Program-made: the position numbers and the translations under genes
From: Acidipropionibacterium jensenii DSM 20535
GTDB lineage: Bacteria > Actinomycetota > Actinomycetes > Propionibacteriales > Propionibacteriaceae
Direction: 5' to 3'
DNA length: 64,000 nucleotides
Assembly: GCF_000425285.1 (NCBI RefSeq)
Contig: NZ_AUDD01000014.1
Coordinates: 19,422 to 83,421 of the forward strand
Shown: in pieces, positions 44,021 to 56,047 of the stretch
Position numbering within the stretch: position 1 is the first letter of the stretch
Layout of the letters: every line of letters starts with the position of its first letter
Notes under the pieces: model-generated
What the model saw: only the letters and a program-made list of their open reading frames with translations
Database searches by the model: none
What the model was told of the DNA's origin: nothing

Positions 44021-46396
44021 TCATCGCCGCGTCCTGGTCACCACCTGGTGCTGGTGGGACTCGACGGTCACCGTGCCCTGCTGGTCGGTGCGGCGCACCT
44101 CCATGCCGAGCCGGCCGGCCAGCCTGAGGGCGCCGGCCGCCGGGTGCCCGTAACTGTTGTCGAGCCCCGACGAGGCGATCGCCAGGCGGGCCCCGGTGGC
44201 TCTCCAGAAGGCCTCGTCCTGGCGGCCCGATCCGTGGTGGGGCATCACCAGGACCTGTGCCTGCAGGCTTCGCCCCGAGCCCTCGGCCCAGCGCCGGGCG
44301 GCCTGCTGGGCCAGCGGCTCGATGTCCCCGGTGAGCATCGCGGTGAGCTCGGGGGTGCGGGCGCGCACCACCACCGAGGAGTTGTTCTCGGCCGATGACT
44401 CCCCCGACCCAGCGTCCTCCTCACCGTCGACCGGCCCCGACCAGAGCACCTCCAGGTGCACCTGGCCGACCTGGACGGTGTCTCCGGGCACCGCCGCCCG
44501 CAGCCGGACCCCGGCCCCGGCCGCGCTCCTGAGGACCCGTTGCGCCTCGGCCCTGGGGGAGGCCAGCGGGGAGACCAGCACGGTCTGCACCCCGGAGCGG
44601 GCCAGCACCGCCTCGGTGCCCCCGACGTGGTCGGAGTGGAAGTGGGTGAGCACCAGCACCGGGACCTGCCGGACGCCGAGCTCGTCGAGGCATCGGACCA
44701 TCGGTTCGGGTTCGGGGCCGGTGTCGACCAGGACGGCGGCCGCCGGGCCGGCGCGGACCAGCACCGCGGTGCCCTGGCCGACGTCGCAGACCCCCAGCTG
44801 CCAGTCGCCGGGCCAGCCGGGGACCGGGGGTCGCACCACGGTGGCCAGCACCACCAGGATCGCGGTGACCAGGGCCCGCAGCCGTCGGGCGAGCAGCCAC
44901 GGGGTGATCATCCCGATGCCCAGGCACAGCCCGGCCAGAACCACCAGGAGAACCGGCCTGGCCGGCCACTGGAGGGCTCCGGCCGGGGCCGCGGCGCCGG
45001 TCCTGGCGATCCACAGGATGGGGGCCACGCACCAGCCGGCGAGCCATCCGGCGGGGACCCCCAGTGGCGCCCAGACCGCCCCGAGCAGGGCCGCCGACAT
45101 GCCCAGGGTGGTGGCCGGGGCGACGAAGGGCGCCGCGGCGAGGTTGGCGAGCAGGCCGGTGGTGCTCACCTGCCCCGACAGCCAGGTGATGATCGGCTGG
45201 GTGGCCAGCTGCGCGGCCCAGGGCACCGCGACCGCCCGGGCCAGGTTGAGAGGCGCCCAGGAGGCCATCGCCGCGGCCCAGCCGGCGGTCCACCACAGGA
45301 TGCCGGCGGTGGCGCTGACCGACAACCACAGTCCCACCGACCGTGACAGCCAGGGGTCGGCGATCATCAGTCCCACCACGGCCACGCACAGGGCGCGCAG
45401 TCCCGCGGCCCGGTCGAAGGCCAGTCCTACCGCCGCCAGGGTGACCACCCCCATCGCCGCGGCCCGGACCACCGAGGGTTCGGAGCGGCAGATGATGACG
45501 AATCCCACCACCCCGCACACGCTGAGCACCCGCAGCAGTCGGCGTCTCATCCCCAGCCAGGACCCGACCCACCACAGCAGGGCGGTGGTGGCGGCCAGAT
45601 TGGCCCCCGAGACCGCCATCAGGTGGGTCAGGGAGGTGGCCCGGAACTCCTCGGCGATCGTCTCAGGGACCATGGTGGTGTCGCCGACCACCAGGGAGGG
45701 GACCAGGGCGCGCTGGTCGGGCGGACTGTGGGCGACCGAGGTGACCAGCGCGTCGCGGATCCTGTTGACCCCGGCGTCCAGGGCTCCGGGACCGGACATG
45801 ACCCTCGGTGGCGCGGTGAGCCGCAGCCATCCGGCGTGCGGGTCCTCGGGGGCCGCCGCGGTGAGGATGCCGCGCACCTCGACGGTGCTGCCCACCCTCA
45901 GCCCCGACACCTGGGAGCGCAGGGCCGGACCGGCCCGCACGATCAGCGGCGAGGCGGCGGTGATCTGCTGGCCGCGGGCGACCAGGGTCACGGTGCGCAC
46001 CTGGACCAGCACGGCCTCGGGCATCACCCCGCGGGCCTGGAGGGTTCTCGGGTCCGAGCTGATCCTGACCACCGCGGTGACCGCCGCTCCCCCGGCGGCC
46101 AGCCGGTGCACCGGGGAGTCGTGGAGGGCCCCGACCCTCATCAGCCCGAGGGTGGCCAGCACGGCGGTGACGGCCGCGCAGGCGGCCAAGGACCACCGCC
46201 TGCCGATCGTGGCGAGCACCAGCACCACCAGGGCGGTCAGGCCGATCGCGACCACCGGGGGACGCTGGCCGGTGGTGACGCACCAGGAGGTCGCCACGGC
46301 GGCCACCGCCAGCGGCAGGGTGCGCAGGTCCGGCCTGGCCCCGTGCGCGGTTCTGGACCCGGGCTTAGTGCCGGGGCCGCTTCTAGACCCGGACAT
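44021..46396 (-). CDS. comEC: ComEC/Rec2 DNA-uptake channel protein
   Basis: 791 residues. N-terminal membrane segments, an OB-like extracytoplasmic domain, the competence domain (about 8 hydrophobic helices, LTHLMAVSGANLA), and a C-terminal metallo-beta-lactamase-like domain with LTHFHSDHVGG and VMPHHGSG. All parts of a complete ComEC are present. It imports single-stranded DNA in naturally competent bacteria. ATG 46396 overlaps the end of comEA by 14 bp. Confidence 0.93.
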   Translation of the reverse strand: MSGSRSGPGTKPGSRTAHGARPDLRTLPLAVAAVATSWCVTTGQRPPVVAIGLTALVVLVLATIGRRWSLAACAAVTAVLATLGLMRVGALHDSPVHRLAAGGAAVTAVVRISSDPRTLQARGVMPEAVLVQVRTVTLVARGQQITAASPLIVRAGPALRSQVSGLRVGSTVEVRGILTAAAPEDPHAGWLRLTAPPRVMSGPGALDAGVNRIRDALVTSVAHSPPDQRALVPSLVVGDTTMVPETIAEEFRATSLTHLMAVSGANLAATTALLWWVGSWLGMRRRLLRVLSVCGVVGFVIICRSEPSVVRAAAMGVVTLAAVGLAFDRAAGLRALCVAVVGLMIADPWLSRSVGLWLSVSATAGILWWTAGWAAAMASWAPLNLARAVAVPWAAQLATQPIITWLSGQVSTTGLLANLAAAPFVAPATTLGMSAALLGAVWAPLGVPAGWLAGWCVAPILWIARTGAAAPAGALQWPARPVLLVVLAGLCLGIGMITPWLLARRLRALVTAILVVLATVVRPPVPGWPGDWQLGVCDVGQGTAVLVRAGPAAAVLVDTGPEPEPMVRCLDELGVRQVPVLVLTHFHSDHVGGTEAVLARSGVQTVLVSPLASPRAEAQRVLRSAAGAGVRLRAAVPGDTVQVGQVHLEVLWSGPVDGEEDAGSGESSAENNSSVVVRARTPELTAMLTGDIEPLAQQAARRWAEGSGRSLQAQVLVMPHHGSGRQDEAFWRATGARLAIASSGLDNSYGHPAAGALRLAGRLGMEVRRTDQQGTVTVESHQHQVVTRTRR

Positions 46397-47363
46397 GGTT
46401 CTTGAGCCGGGCGAAGGTCTTGGGGCCGATCCCGTCGATCTCCTGGAGTTCGGCGATGTCGGTGAACCTGCCGTGACTCTGGCGGTGGGCGATGATCTTG
46501 GCCGCGGTCGCAGGGCCCACCCCGTCCAGGGTCTGGAGCTGTTCGGAGGTGGCGGTGTTGAGGTCGATGCGGGTGTCGCCGCCGGTGGTGCCCGACCCGG
46601 TGCCCTGGGCTGCGCCGGGGACTCCCCCGGTGCCCTGACCTCCGGTTCCCTGGCCCCCGGTTCCCGGATCACCAGCGGCCGGAGAGCCTCCCGCGGCTCC
46701 CGTCGACTGGTCGGGAGGGATCACCCGGCCGTCACCGGCGGCCGGGATGACCACCTGGCAGCCGTCGCAGACCGGGGCGGCGAGGTTGAGCCTGCCCGGG
46801 TGGGCCCCGGGAGCCATCCCGCCGGCAGCGCTCACGGCGTCGACCACCCGCGCCCCGCCGGGCAGCTGGTGGACCCCGGGCCGGTTGACCCGGCCGAGCA
46901 CGTGCACCCGGATCCTCGTGTCCACCGAGGGCGTGGTGACGACCGGGGTGGAGGGTGCCGCCGAGACCACCGGGCTCATCGAGACCGCCGACAGCGGCAC
47001 CGTGGAGGGCCGGGCCCGCATCAGCCACACGGCCACCACAGCCAGCACCAGGACCAGCACGATCCCGAGGGCCGACAGATGGGGTGCGGTGAGGGTCCGC
47101 GCGGCCGGGGACCACCCGGACCCGGCACCGGCCGACCTGCTGGAGCCGTCCGGTCCGGCCCGTGAACCTGCAGTGGAGCGCCGGTCGCCATCGGAGCCGG
47201 ACACGCCATCGGAGCCGGAGGCGGTGTCCTTGCGGGCATCAGAGCCGGCATCGGGGGCGGGGTCGGGTTCGCTGTCGTGGGCGCGACGGGGCCCGGGGAC
47301 CGGGCCGGGGAGCCCGGCCAGCAGGTCCTCGAGCCGGTCGCGGAATGAGTCGTCGCTCTTCAC
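46383..47363 (-). CDS. comEA: ComEA DNA-binding competence protein
   Basis: 326 residues: an acidic, Ser/Asp-rich cytoplasmic region (about 1-95), one membrane anchor (about 100-120), a SLBB domain (RIRVHVLGRVNRPGVHQLPGG), a Gly/Thr-rich linker (GTGGQGTGG repeats) and a C-terminal double helix-hairpin-helix (LDGVGPATAAKIIAHR, IDGIGPKTFARLKN) that binds double-stranded DNA. GTG 47363 is the chosen start although its GGAGG lies very close; TTG 47423 in the inverted repeat is possible. Confidence 0.92.
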   Translation of the reverse strand: MKSDDSFRDRLEDLLAGLPGPVPGPRRAHDSEPDPAPDAGSDARKDTASGSDGVSGSDGDRRSTAGSRAGPDGSSRSAGAGSGWSPAARTLTAPHLSALGIVLVLVLAVVAVWLMRARPSTVPLSAVSMSPVVSAAPSTPVVTTPSVDTRIRVHVLGRVNRPGVHQLPGGARVVDAVSAAGGMAPGAHPGRLNLAAPVCDGCQVVIPAAGDGRVIPPDQSTGAAGGSPAAGDPGTGGQGTGGQGTGGVPGAAQGTGSGTTGGDTRIDLNTATSEQLQTLDGVGPATAAKIIAHRQSHGRFTDIAELQEIDGIGPKTFARLKNHVRV

Positions 47364-47412
47364 ACCTCCACTTATCGCGGTGGAGGGGACGAATCGGACA
47401 CCCGATCTCCAA

Positions 47413-47455
47413 CCTGTGGACAACTCGTCGCCGGGGGCGAGCAGCTGTCCACAGG
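47413..47455. repeat. 10-bp inverted repeat made of DnaA-box-like 9-mers, between leuS and comEA
   Basis: Arms CCTGTGGACA (47413-47422) and TGTCCACAGG (47446-47455). The left arm region contains TGTGGACAA, the reverse complement of the actinobacterial-type DnaA box TTGTCCACA; the right one is CTGTCCACA. It may be a terminator for leuS, a DnaA site, or both. Confidence 0.55.
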
Positions 47456-47463
47456 CGGGAGGG

Positions 47464-49950
<2,487 letters not shown>

Positions 49951-50037
49951 GTCTCACCTCTCGTTTGATGCCCGGACAATTCTAGCGATACGACCGCTGG
50001 TGGCCGCGCCATGACCGTTCCGGGACCCTCGCAGGGC

Positions 50038-51105
50038 TCATCGGCGACGCCGACGGGCGGTTCGGCGGCCCCGGGAGGAGCGGCGCGGCCTCTTGTGCAC
50101 CGGCCCGGCGGGGGCCACCGCGTCGAGGAGGATCCCGTGGGCGATGAGCTCGGGATCCGGTGCCATCAGGGGCCACGCCGAGGGGTGGACGGCGCTGCGC
50201 TGGAGATGGTCCAGGGCCCGGAAGATCACCAGGTCCGGGTCGATGCCGCTCGCCCTCTCCAGGCAGCAGCTCTCCAGGGCGCCGTCGCCGGTGAGCCAGG
50301 CCGCCAGCCCACACAGCACCAGGGGCCGGGCGGCCATCGACTCGGGGACGTGGGCGATCACCTGGGTCCACGCCCGCACCATCGCCCGTGCCACATCGGC
50401 TTCGGTGGAGACCCACTGGGCCAGGGCGATCTCGTCGTCGCAGGTGAGGTGCGCCAGTTGGAGGGCGGTGCGGACGTCGGGGGGATCCTCGGACTCGGCG
50501 ATCTCGGTCCAGATCCGGGTGATCTCGTCGGCGGCCTCCCGGTGGCTCAGCTCGGCGGCCCACTGGCCGGTCTCGATGAGCAGGGGGCCGTCGGCGGCCA
50601 GCTGCTCGGGGGTCGGGCCGGCGACGCTGGCCGCCAGGGTGGTGCGGTCCGGCAGGACTCCCAGTCCCCGGTAGACGGCCTCGGCCCTCACCTCCTCGTC
50701 GACCACCACCGCGTGGCCGTCCTCGGCGCAGCGCTCGGAGTCGCAGTACAGACTCCACCACCGGGCGCCGTCGGTGGCCACCGCGTCGATGACGCGTTCG
50801 GGGCCGAACATCGACTCGGCCAGCTGGAGCGCGTCGCAGGCCTGCCGTCCCCCTTCCGACCAGGCGACCATCAGGAGCTGGGAGTCGGGGAACCGGGTGG
50901 CCACCGGGCCCAGCAGGGCCATCAGGCCGCCGGGGGTGCGCACCTCCTCGAGGTCGGCCCGCACGGTGCACACCAGGCCGGGATTGATGACGAGGATGAC
51001 CAGGTCCTCGCAGGGTCGGTACCCCAGCAGGTGGGGAATGATGCTGATCGCCTGGTCGACGGAACGGATACGGACGGGGGGCATGGACTGCTGCTGTGTA
51101 CTCAC
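50038..51105 (-). CDS. DUF4192 domain-containing protein
   Basis: 355 residues, an actinobacterial family of unknown function. Recognised by the N-terminal IRSVDQAISIIPHLLGYRPCEDLVILVI (the GYxPxxSLV-like motif), and the ARWWSLYC and PLLVLCGLAAWLTGDGALE segments. The C-terminal 15 residues are almost pure Arg/Lys, possibly a nucleic-acid contact. GTG 51105 is the start. It diverges from the membrane-anchored protein gene. Confidence 0.87.
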   Translation of the reverse strand: MSTQQQSMPPVRIRSVDQAISIIPHLLGYRPCEDLVILVINPGLVCTVRADLEEVRTPGGLMALLGPVATRFPDSQLLMVAWSEGGRQACDALQLAESMFGPERVIDAVATDGARWWSLYCDSERCAEDGHAVVVDEEVRAEAVYRGLGVLPDRTTLAASVAGPTPEQLAADGPLLIETGQWAAELSHREAADEITRIWTEIAESEDPPDVRTALQLAHLTCDDEIALAQWVSTEADVARAMVRAWTQVIAHVPESMAARPLVLCGLAAWLTGDGALESCCLERASGIDPDLVIFRALDHLQRSAVHPSAWPLMAPDPELIAHGILLDAVAPAGPVHKRPRRSSRGRRTARRRRR

Positions 51106-51154
51106 ACTGAACGTGTCGTGGTCGCGGGCCCGATCTGCCGCTGCCCGGCGAATC

Positions 51155-51163
51155 TGTGGACAA
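51155..51163. promoter_or_regulatory. DnaA-box-like 9-mer in a divergent promoter region
   Basis: TGTGGACAA (TTGTCCACA on the minus strand), with a related CTGTGGACG about 40 bp downstream. It lies in the 119-bp region between the divergent DUF4192 and membrane-protein genes. Function unproven. Confidence 0.3.
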
Positions 51164-51209
51164 CGCCGCGATCCTCTTCCGGAGCCGACCGCACCTGTGG
51201 ACGGCGACG

Positions 51210-51215
51210 TATCGT
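51210..51215 (+). promoter_or_regulatory. -10 box of the membrane-anchored protein gene (leaderless)
   Basis: TATCGT ends 9 nt before ATG 51225 with no ribosome-binding site between. Confidence 0.35.
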
Positions 51216-51224
51216 GGGTGCCCT

Positions 51225-51827
51225 ATGAGCGCACCCCAGTGGCCCGGTCCGGACGACCGACCCGGCACCGCATCCCGCAGCACGATCGAGCAGTACGCCC
51301 CGCCCCGGCGCCGGGGCGGCTGGGTGATGGCTGTGATCGTCGTGCTGGTGGTGGCGGCCCTGGCGGTGGCGGCCTGGAGGGTCAGCCGCGACCCGCAGAC
51401 CGCGACGGGCGGCGTCTCCCCCTCAGCGGTGCCCACCAGTACCCGGGCGACGCCGGTGCCGATCGCCCCGACGGCCACCTCGGCCGTCTCCTCGATCCCG
51501 TTCGTGACCAGCACCGGATCGGCCAAGGGCCGGTGGACGATCAAGAACGTGTCCTGGTCCTCGACCGGGGTCACCCTCACGATGACCCTCCAGGTCACCG
51601 CCGGGACGCTGTCCAGCTACTCCTTCTACCTCATGGAGAACGGCTCCACCGAGGTCCACTCCCCCGAGAGCAAGGGCTGGTCCGACGACATCGCCAACGG
51701 GACGATCCGGGCCGGCGAGACGGTGAGCGGGCGGGTCTTCATCCCCTGTCCGAAGGTCGACTCCACCGTGATGCTGGTCCGCGGTGCCGGTTTCGACCCG
51801 GTGACCGCACTGACCATCTCCGCCTGA
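51225..51827 (+). CDS. Membrane-anchored exported protein, unknown function
   Basis: 200 residues. A Pro/Arg-rich cytoplasmic N-terminus (about 1-32), one membrane helix (about 33-50) and a Ser/Thr/Pro-rich linker lead to a beta-rich C-terminal domain (WTIKNVSWSSTGVTLTMTLQV, FIPCPKVDSTVMLV) resembling small immunoglobulin-like or DUF4352-type domains. No active-site motif is visible. ATG 51225 gives a typical actinobacterial N-terminus. Confidence 0.7.
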   Translation: MSAPQWPGPDDRPGTASRSTIEQYAPPRRRGGWVMAVIVVLVVAALAVAAWRVSRDPQTATGGVSPSAVPTSTRATPVPIAPTATSAVSSIPFVTSTGSAKGRWTIKNVSWSSTGVTLTMTLQVTAGTLSSYSFYLMENGSTEVHSPESKGWSDDIANGTIRAGETVSGRVFIPCPKVDSTVMLVRGAGFDPVTALTISA

Positions 51828-51918
51828 ACCCCGGCTGATCCCCTCCCACCTGATTCACCCCCGGTTTCCCTCGCGGCCACCCGGGGAAGCCGCCGGACAC
51901 CGCTCGCCGGACACCGGG

Positions 51919-53181
51919 TCAGTGCGCTGCGCTGTCGGCGGCCTGCTGGGACCACAGGGTCTGACCGGCACTGTCGATCACCGTGGCGCGCGGCGTCGCG
52001 GTGAGGTCGATCCGGACGTCGAGGAAGTCGGCCCCGTCGGCGGCGGTGGACCGGTAGTCGAATCGGGCGTTCTCCAGATGCAGAGTGCTGGTGGTCGCGG
52101 TGGTGAGCCACGGGTGACGCCGGCGCAGACCGATCAGGTCCTGATGGGCCCGCAGGATGTCCTGGCCCCAGCCGGCCAGCTGCTCGGGATGGTCGGGAAC
52201 GGGGGGTCGGATGTCGTCGTCCCCGCCGATCCGCTCCTCCTTGACCCCGGTGAACCCCTGCTCGTCGCCGTAGTAGATCGACGGGATGCCGCCGATCGTC
52301 ATGAGGATCGCCAGGGCGGTGACCGCGCCGTCGGCCCCCAGCGTGCTGGCGATCCTGGTGACGTCGTGGTTGCCGATGAAGGTGTTGGGCGTGAAGTCGG
52401 CGAGGAATCCGTTGTGACGCTTGAGGGACCAGGCCAGTTCGAACAGGTTGCGGTCCTTGAGGCTGGACCAGATCGCCTTCCACAGCTCGTACTGGGTCAC
52501 CGAGTCGACCCCCGAGGAGTCGACGAACTCGGGGTAGTCGCCGTGGATCACCTCGCCCAGGAACCACGCCTGGGGGAACCGTTCCCGGATCCCGGGGAGC
52601 ACCCGCGACCAGAAGGCGGTGGGCACCGAGTAGGCCGCGTCCAGCCGCCAGCCGTCGATCCCCCGCTCCAGCCAGTGCGCCATCACCGCGGACGTGTACT
52701 CGACGGCGCGATCGCTGGAGTGGTTGAGCCGCACCAGGGAGGAGTGGCCCTCGAAGACCCGCGGTGCCGGGCCCCCCTTGGCCTGCCAGTCGATGTCGAA
52801 GAGGTCGGCGTCGGGACCGTCGGGGCCCTCCGCCAGGGCCCGGATCACCCCGGGGTGCTGGGATCCGACATGGCTGAAGACGCCGTCCAGCAGGATTCTC
52901 AGGCCGCGGTCCCGGCAGCCCGCCACCAGGCGGTCGAAGTCGTCCTCATCGCCGAGCCGCGGATCGATCACCATCGGGTCGAGGGTGTCGTAGCCGTGCG
53001 ACTCGGAAGCGAATATCGGCCCCAGCAGCAGCCCCGAGGCGCCGAGCTCGACGGCGTAGTCGAGCCAGTGGGACAGCCTGCCCAGGCGGTGGGTGAGGGT
53101 GCGGTCACCGTCCCGAATGGGAGCGCCGCAGAACCCCAGGGGGTAGACGTGCCACCAGATCGCGTGGTCAACCCAGGTCAC
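51919..53181 (-). CDS. Glycoside hydrolase family 13 (alpha-amylase-type) enzyme
   Basis: 420 residues, cytoplasmic (no signal peptide). Barrel with the GH13 regions DGVFSHVG (I), GWRLDAAYS with nucleophile D181 (II), FLGEVIHG with acid/base E210 (III) and FIGNHDVTR with D273 (IV), then a short C-terminal beta domain. GTG 53181 follows AGGAGGATCC. It likely acts on maltodextrin- or trehalose-type alpha-glucans. Specificity is not assigned. No sugar transporter is adjacent. Confidence 0.88.
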   Translation of the reverse strand: MTWVDHAIWWHVYPLGFCGAPIRDGDRTLTHRLGRLSHWLDYAVELGASGLLLGPIFASESHGYDTLDPMVIDPRLGDEDDFDRLVAGCRDRGLRILLDGVFSHVGSQHPGVIRALAEGPDGPDADLFDIDWQAKGGPAPRVFEGHSSLVRLNHSSDRAVEYTSAVMAHWLERGIDGWRLDAAYSVPTAFWSRVLPGIRERFPQAWFLGEVIHGDYPEFVDSSGVDSVTQYELWKAIWSSLKDRNLFELAWSLKRHNGFLADFTPNTFIGNHDVTRIASTLGADGAVTALAILMTIGGIPSIYYGDEQGFTGVKEERIGGDDDIRPPVPDHPEQLAGWGQDILRAHQDLIGLRRRHPWLTTATTSTLHLENARFDYRSTAADGADFLDVRIDLTATPRATVIDSAGQTLWSQQAADSAAH

Positions 53182-53293
53182 CGGATCCTCCTGATCAGTT
53201 GTGTCTCGAATGCGTTCAGTGCCATTGACGAGCGTAATTCACCGGCAACCCCCGCGTCGCAGGTACCGCCCGGCCAGGGGCGAGAACTCCTTG

Positions 53294-53316
53294 TTAATAC
53301 CCCCTGGGGGTATTAA
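53294..53316. promoter_or_regulatory. CsoR-type copper operator
   Basis: Perfect 23-bp palindrome: arms TTAATACCCCC and GGGGGTATTAA around a central T, 30 bp before the copper ATPase start. The ATACCCC...GGGGTAT core matches the known CsoR operator pattern. No csoR gene is in the window. Confidence 0.75.
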
Positions 53317-53346
53317 TCTCGGGGGTGTCAGCCGAGGAGTGGACCC

Positions 53347-55425
53347 ATGACCGATCACCACGCACATGCGCACCACGAGACAGACGAGCAGCACGGCTCC
53401 CACGAGCGGCGCAGCTCACATGAGGAGCACGGCTCCCACGAGGAGCACGAGACCCACGCGTCCCATCAGGGGGCTCACACCCACCACCAGGACCATGCGG
53501 CGGGATTCCGGCGCCTGTTCTGGGCCAATCTGGTCCTCGCGGTGCCGGTGGTGGCGCTGTCCCCGATGTTCGCCTCCCTGATCGGCTACTCCACACCGGG
53601 CTGGACGGCCCCCGTCGCCCCGGTGCTGGGCACCGTGATGTTCGCGTGGGGAGGCCGCCCCTTCCTGGCCGGCGCCCTGACCGAACTGCGCTCCCGCCGG
53701 CCGGGAATGATGATGCTCATCGGCCTGGCGATCACGGTGGCCCTGGTGTCCTCGTGGGGAGCCACCGTGGGGGTCCTCGACCACCACCTGGACTTCTGGT
53801 GGGAGCTCGCCCTGCTGATCGTCATCATGCTGCTGGGCCACTGGGTCGAGATGCGCTCGATCGCGCAGACCTCATCGGCCCTGGAGTCTCTGGCCGCGCT
53901 GCTTCCCGACGAGGCGCAGCGCGTCGACGGCGAGCGGATCGTCACGGTCTCCCCCGCCGATCTGGCCGTCGGCGACCTGGTGCTGGTGCGCCCCGGCGGG
54001 GCGGTGCCGGCCGACGGCACGATCGCCGAGGGCGGCGCCTCGATGGACGAGTCGATGGTCACCGGGGAGTCCCGTCCGGTCGAGCGCAGTGTCGGAGACA
54101 GGGTCGTGGCGGGAACCGTGGCCACCGACTCCGGGCTGAGGGTGAGGGTCACCGCGACCGGCGAGGACACCGCCCTGGCCGGTATCAGGAGAATGGTCGC
54201 CGAGGCCCAGACCTCGTCCTCCCGGTCCCAGCGGATCGCCGACCGGGCGGCGGCCCTGCTGTTCTGGTTCGCCCTGGCCACCGCCGGCCTCACCGCCCTC
54301 GTGTGGAGTCTCATCGGCCTTCCCGACCAGGCCGTCACCCGCGCCATCACCGTCCTGGTGATCGCCTGTCCGCACGCCCTGGGCCTGGCGATCCCGCTGG
54401 TGGTCTCAATCTCCACCGGACGGGCCGCCCGCGCGGGTGTGCTCATCCGGGACCGGCTCGCACTGGAGCAGATGCGCACCGTCGACGTCGTCGTTCTGGA
54501 CAAGACCGGAACCCTCACCCGCGGCAGGCCGACCCTCGACGCCGTAGCACCGGTGCAGGGCTGGTCGGCCGAGGCCCTGCTCGCCCTGGCGGCCGCCGCC
54601 GAGACGGACTCCGAGCATCCATTGGCCCGGGCCGTGGTGGAGGCCGCGCACGACCGGGGTGTGAGGGTGCCGGCGGCCGGCGGTTTCAGCTCCTCCCCGG
54701 CAGTCGGGGTGAGCGCCACCGTCGAGGGACGGGTGGTGCGGGTCGGAGGGCCGCGCCTGCTCCGGGAGGTCGGCGCCGCCGAGGTCGACGAGGCCGAGCG
54801 GTGGCGTCGCGACGGTGCGATCATCCTGCACGTCCTGGCCGACGGGGAGGTGATCGGCGGGCTCGCGCTGTCCGACGAGGTGCGCCCGGAGTCCGCCGAG
54901 GCGGTGGCGGCGCTGCACCGCGACGGCGTCGAGGTGATGATGATGACCGGCGATGCCGAGCCGGTCGCCCGGTCGGTGGCCGGCCGGCTCGGCGTGGACC
55001 GGGTCTTCGCCGGCGCCTCCCCGGCCGACAAGGCCGACCTGGTCGCCGACCTCCAGGAGCAGGGGCACCGGGTGGCGATGGTCGGTGACGGGGTCAACGA
55101 CGCCCCGGCCCTGGCCCGGGCCGATGTCGGGGTGGCGATCGGCGCCGGCACCGATGTCGCGATCGCCTCGGCCGGCGTCATCCTCGCCAGCTCCGACCCG
55201 CGCTCGGTGAGCTCGGTGATCGCCCTGTCGCGGGCGACCTACCGCAAGATGACGCAGAACCTGTGGTGGGCCGCCGGGTACAACCTCGTCGCGGTGCCGC
55301 TGGCCGCCGGGGTGCTGGCCGGGGTCGGGTTCGTCCTGCCGATGTCGGTAGGCGCGGTGCTGATGTCGGCCTCCACCGTGGTGGTCGCGCTCAACGCCCA
55401 GTTGCTCCGGTGGCGGGCACAATGA
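53347..55425 (+). CDS. copB: CopB-type heavy-metal (copper) translocating P1B-ATPase
   Basis: 692 residues. A His-rich N-terminal tail (about 17 His in the first 50 residues, no CxxC metal-binding domain), six to eight membrane helices, the CPH motif at about C341-H343 (CopB class), phosphorylation loop [11 protein letters not shown] with D385, TGES, and the hinge [19 protein letters not shown]. Exports Cu(I)/Cu(II) or Ag(I). The CsoR-like operator before it implies copper induction. The next gene on the same strand is a DUF1801 protein 61 bp downstream. Confidence 0.93.
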   Translation: MTDHHAHAHHETDEQHGSHERRSSHEEHGSHEEHETHASHQGAHTHHQDHAAGFRRLFWANLVLAVPVVALSPMFASLIGYSTPGWTAPVAPVLGTVMFAWGGRPFLAGALTELRSRRPGMMMLIGLAITVALVSSWGATVGVLDHHLDFWWELALLIVIMLLGHWVEMRSIAQTSSALESLAALLPDEAQRVDGERIVTVSPADLAVGDLVLVRPGGAVPADGTIAEGGASMDESMVTGESRPVERSVGDRVVAGTVATDSGLRVRVTATGEDTALAGIRRMVAEAQTSSSRSQRIADRAAALLFWFALATAGLTALVWSLIGLPDQAVTRAITVLVIACPHALGLAIPLVVSISTGRAARAGVLIRDRLALEQMRTVDVVVLDKTGTLTRGRPTLDAVAPVQGWSAEALLALAAAAETDSEHPLARAVVEAAHDRGVRVPAAGGFSSSPAVGVSATVEGRVVRVGGPRLLREVGAAEVDEAERWRRDGAIILHVLADGEVIGGLALSDEVRPESAEAVAALHRDGVEVMMMTGDAEPVARSVAGRLGVDRVFAGASPADKADLVADLQEQGHRVAMVGDGVNDAPALARADVGVAIGAGTDVAIASAGVILASSDPRSVSSVIALSRATYRKMTQNLWWAAGYNLVAVPLAAGVLAGVGFVLPMSVGAVLMSASTVVVALNAQLLRWRAQ

Positions 55426-55486
55426 CCCCACCCGGGCCGGGGAGCGGGTCCGAGGGGATCCGGGTGCGGCGACAAGGAGTGTCGAG

Positions 55487-55894
55487 ATGGCGGAGAACAA
55501 GACCACGGTGACCGACGTCGACCCCGAGGACTTCCTCGCCGGCGTGAAGACCGCACGCCAGCGGGAGGAGTCCCGGAGGCTGCTGGCGATGATGAGCGAG
55601 CTGACCGGTGCACCGGCGCGGATGTGGGGGCCGACGATGGTCGGCTTCGGGCAGTACCACTACCGCTACGACACCGGACGGGAGGGAGACGCCCTCATCC
55701 TCGGATTCGCCCCGCGCAGCGGCAAGTTCGCGCTCTACGGGCTGATGGACAGTCCCGAGGCACCCGCCCTCCTGGAGCGGCTCGGCACGCACCGGCGGGG
55801 AGCCGGCTGTCTCTACGTCAACCGGCTGGACGACGTCGACGAGGAGGTGCTGGCCGAGCTGATCCGCGCAGCCTGGGCCGCCCGAAGGCCGTGA
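55487..55894 (+). CDS. DUF1801 family protein
   Basis: 135 residues of the YdhG/DUF1801 type, recognised by WGPTMVGFGQYHYRYDTGREGDALILGFAPRSG and the closing YVNRLDDVDEEVLAELI. Small cytoplasmic proteins of unknown function. ATG 55487 has AAGGAGTGTCG upstream. It follows the copper pump but needs no shared function. Confidence 0.85.
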   Translation: MAENKTTVTDVDPEDFLAGVKTARQREESRRLLAMMSELTGAPARMWGPTMVGFGQYHYRYDTGREGDALILGFAPRSGKFALYGLMDSPEAPALLERLGTHRRGAGCLYVNRLDDVDEEVLAELIRAAWAARRP

Positions 55895-55905
55895 CGGCCA
55901 TCCGC

Positions 55906-55911
55906 TAGAGT
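55906..55911 (+). promoter_or_regulatory. -10 box of the thiM-thiE operon
   Basis: TAGAGT about 7-10 nt before the first base of the TPP aptamer, placing the transcript start at the beginning of the riboswitch. Confidence 0.5.
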
Positions 55912-55920
55912 GACGATCCG

Positions 55921-56000
55921 ACACGGGGTGCCGCACCAGTGGCTGAGATGACACCCGTCGAACCTGATCCAGTTCGTACTGGCGAAGGGATTGTCTCCCG
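55921..56000 (+). ncRNA. TPP riboswitch (THI element)
   Basis: Contains the conserved blocks: ACACGGGGTGCC, the GCTGAGATGACACCC arm, and ACCTGATCCAGTTCGTACTG followed by GCGAAGGGA. These form the two sensor arms that bind thiamine pyrophosphate. It lies 82 nt before thiM. Binding of TPP should switch off thiM-thiE. Confidence 0.95.
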
Positions 56001-56047
56001 CCGGATGTGAGCCGTTCAGCAGCACTGCTGAGGCGCCGTCGGCCCGG

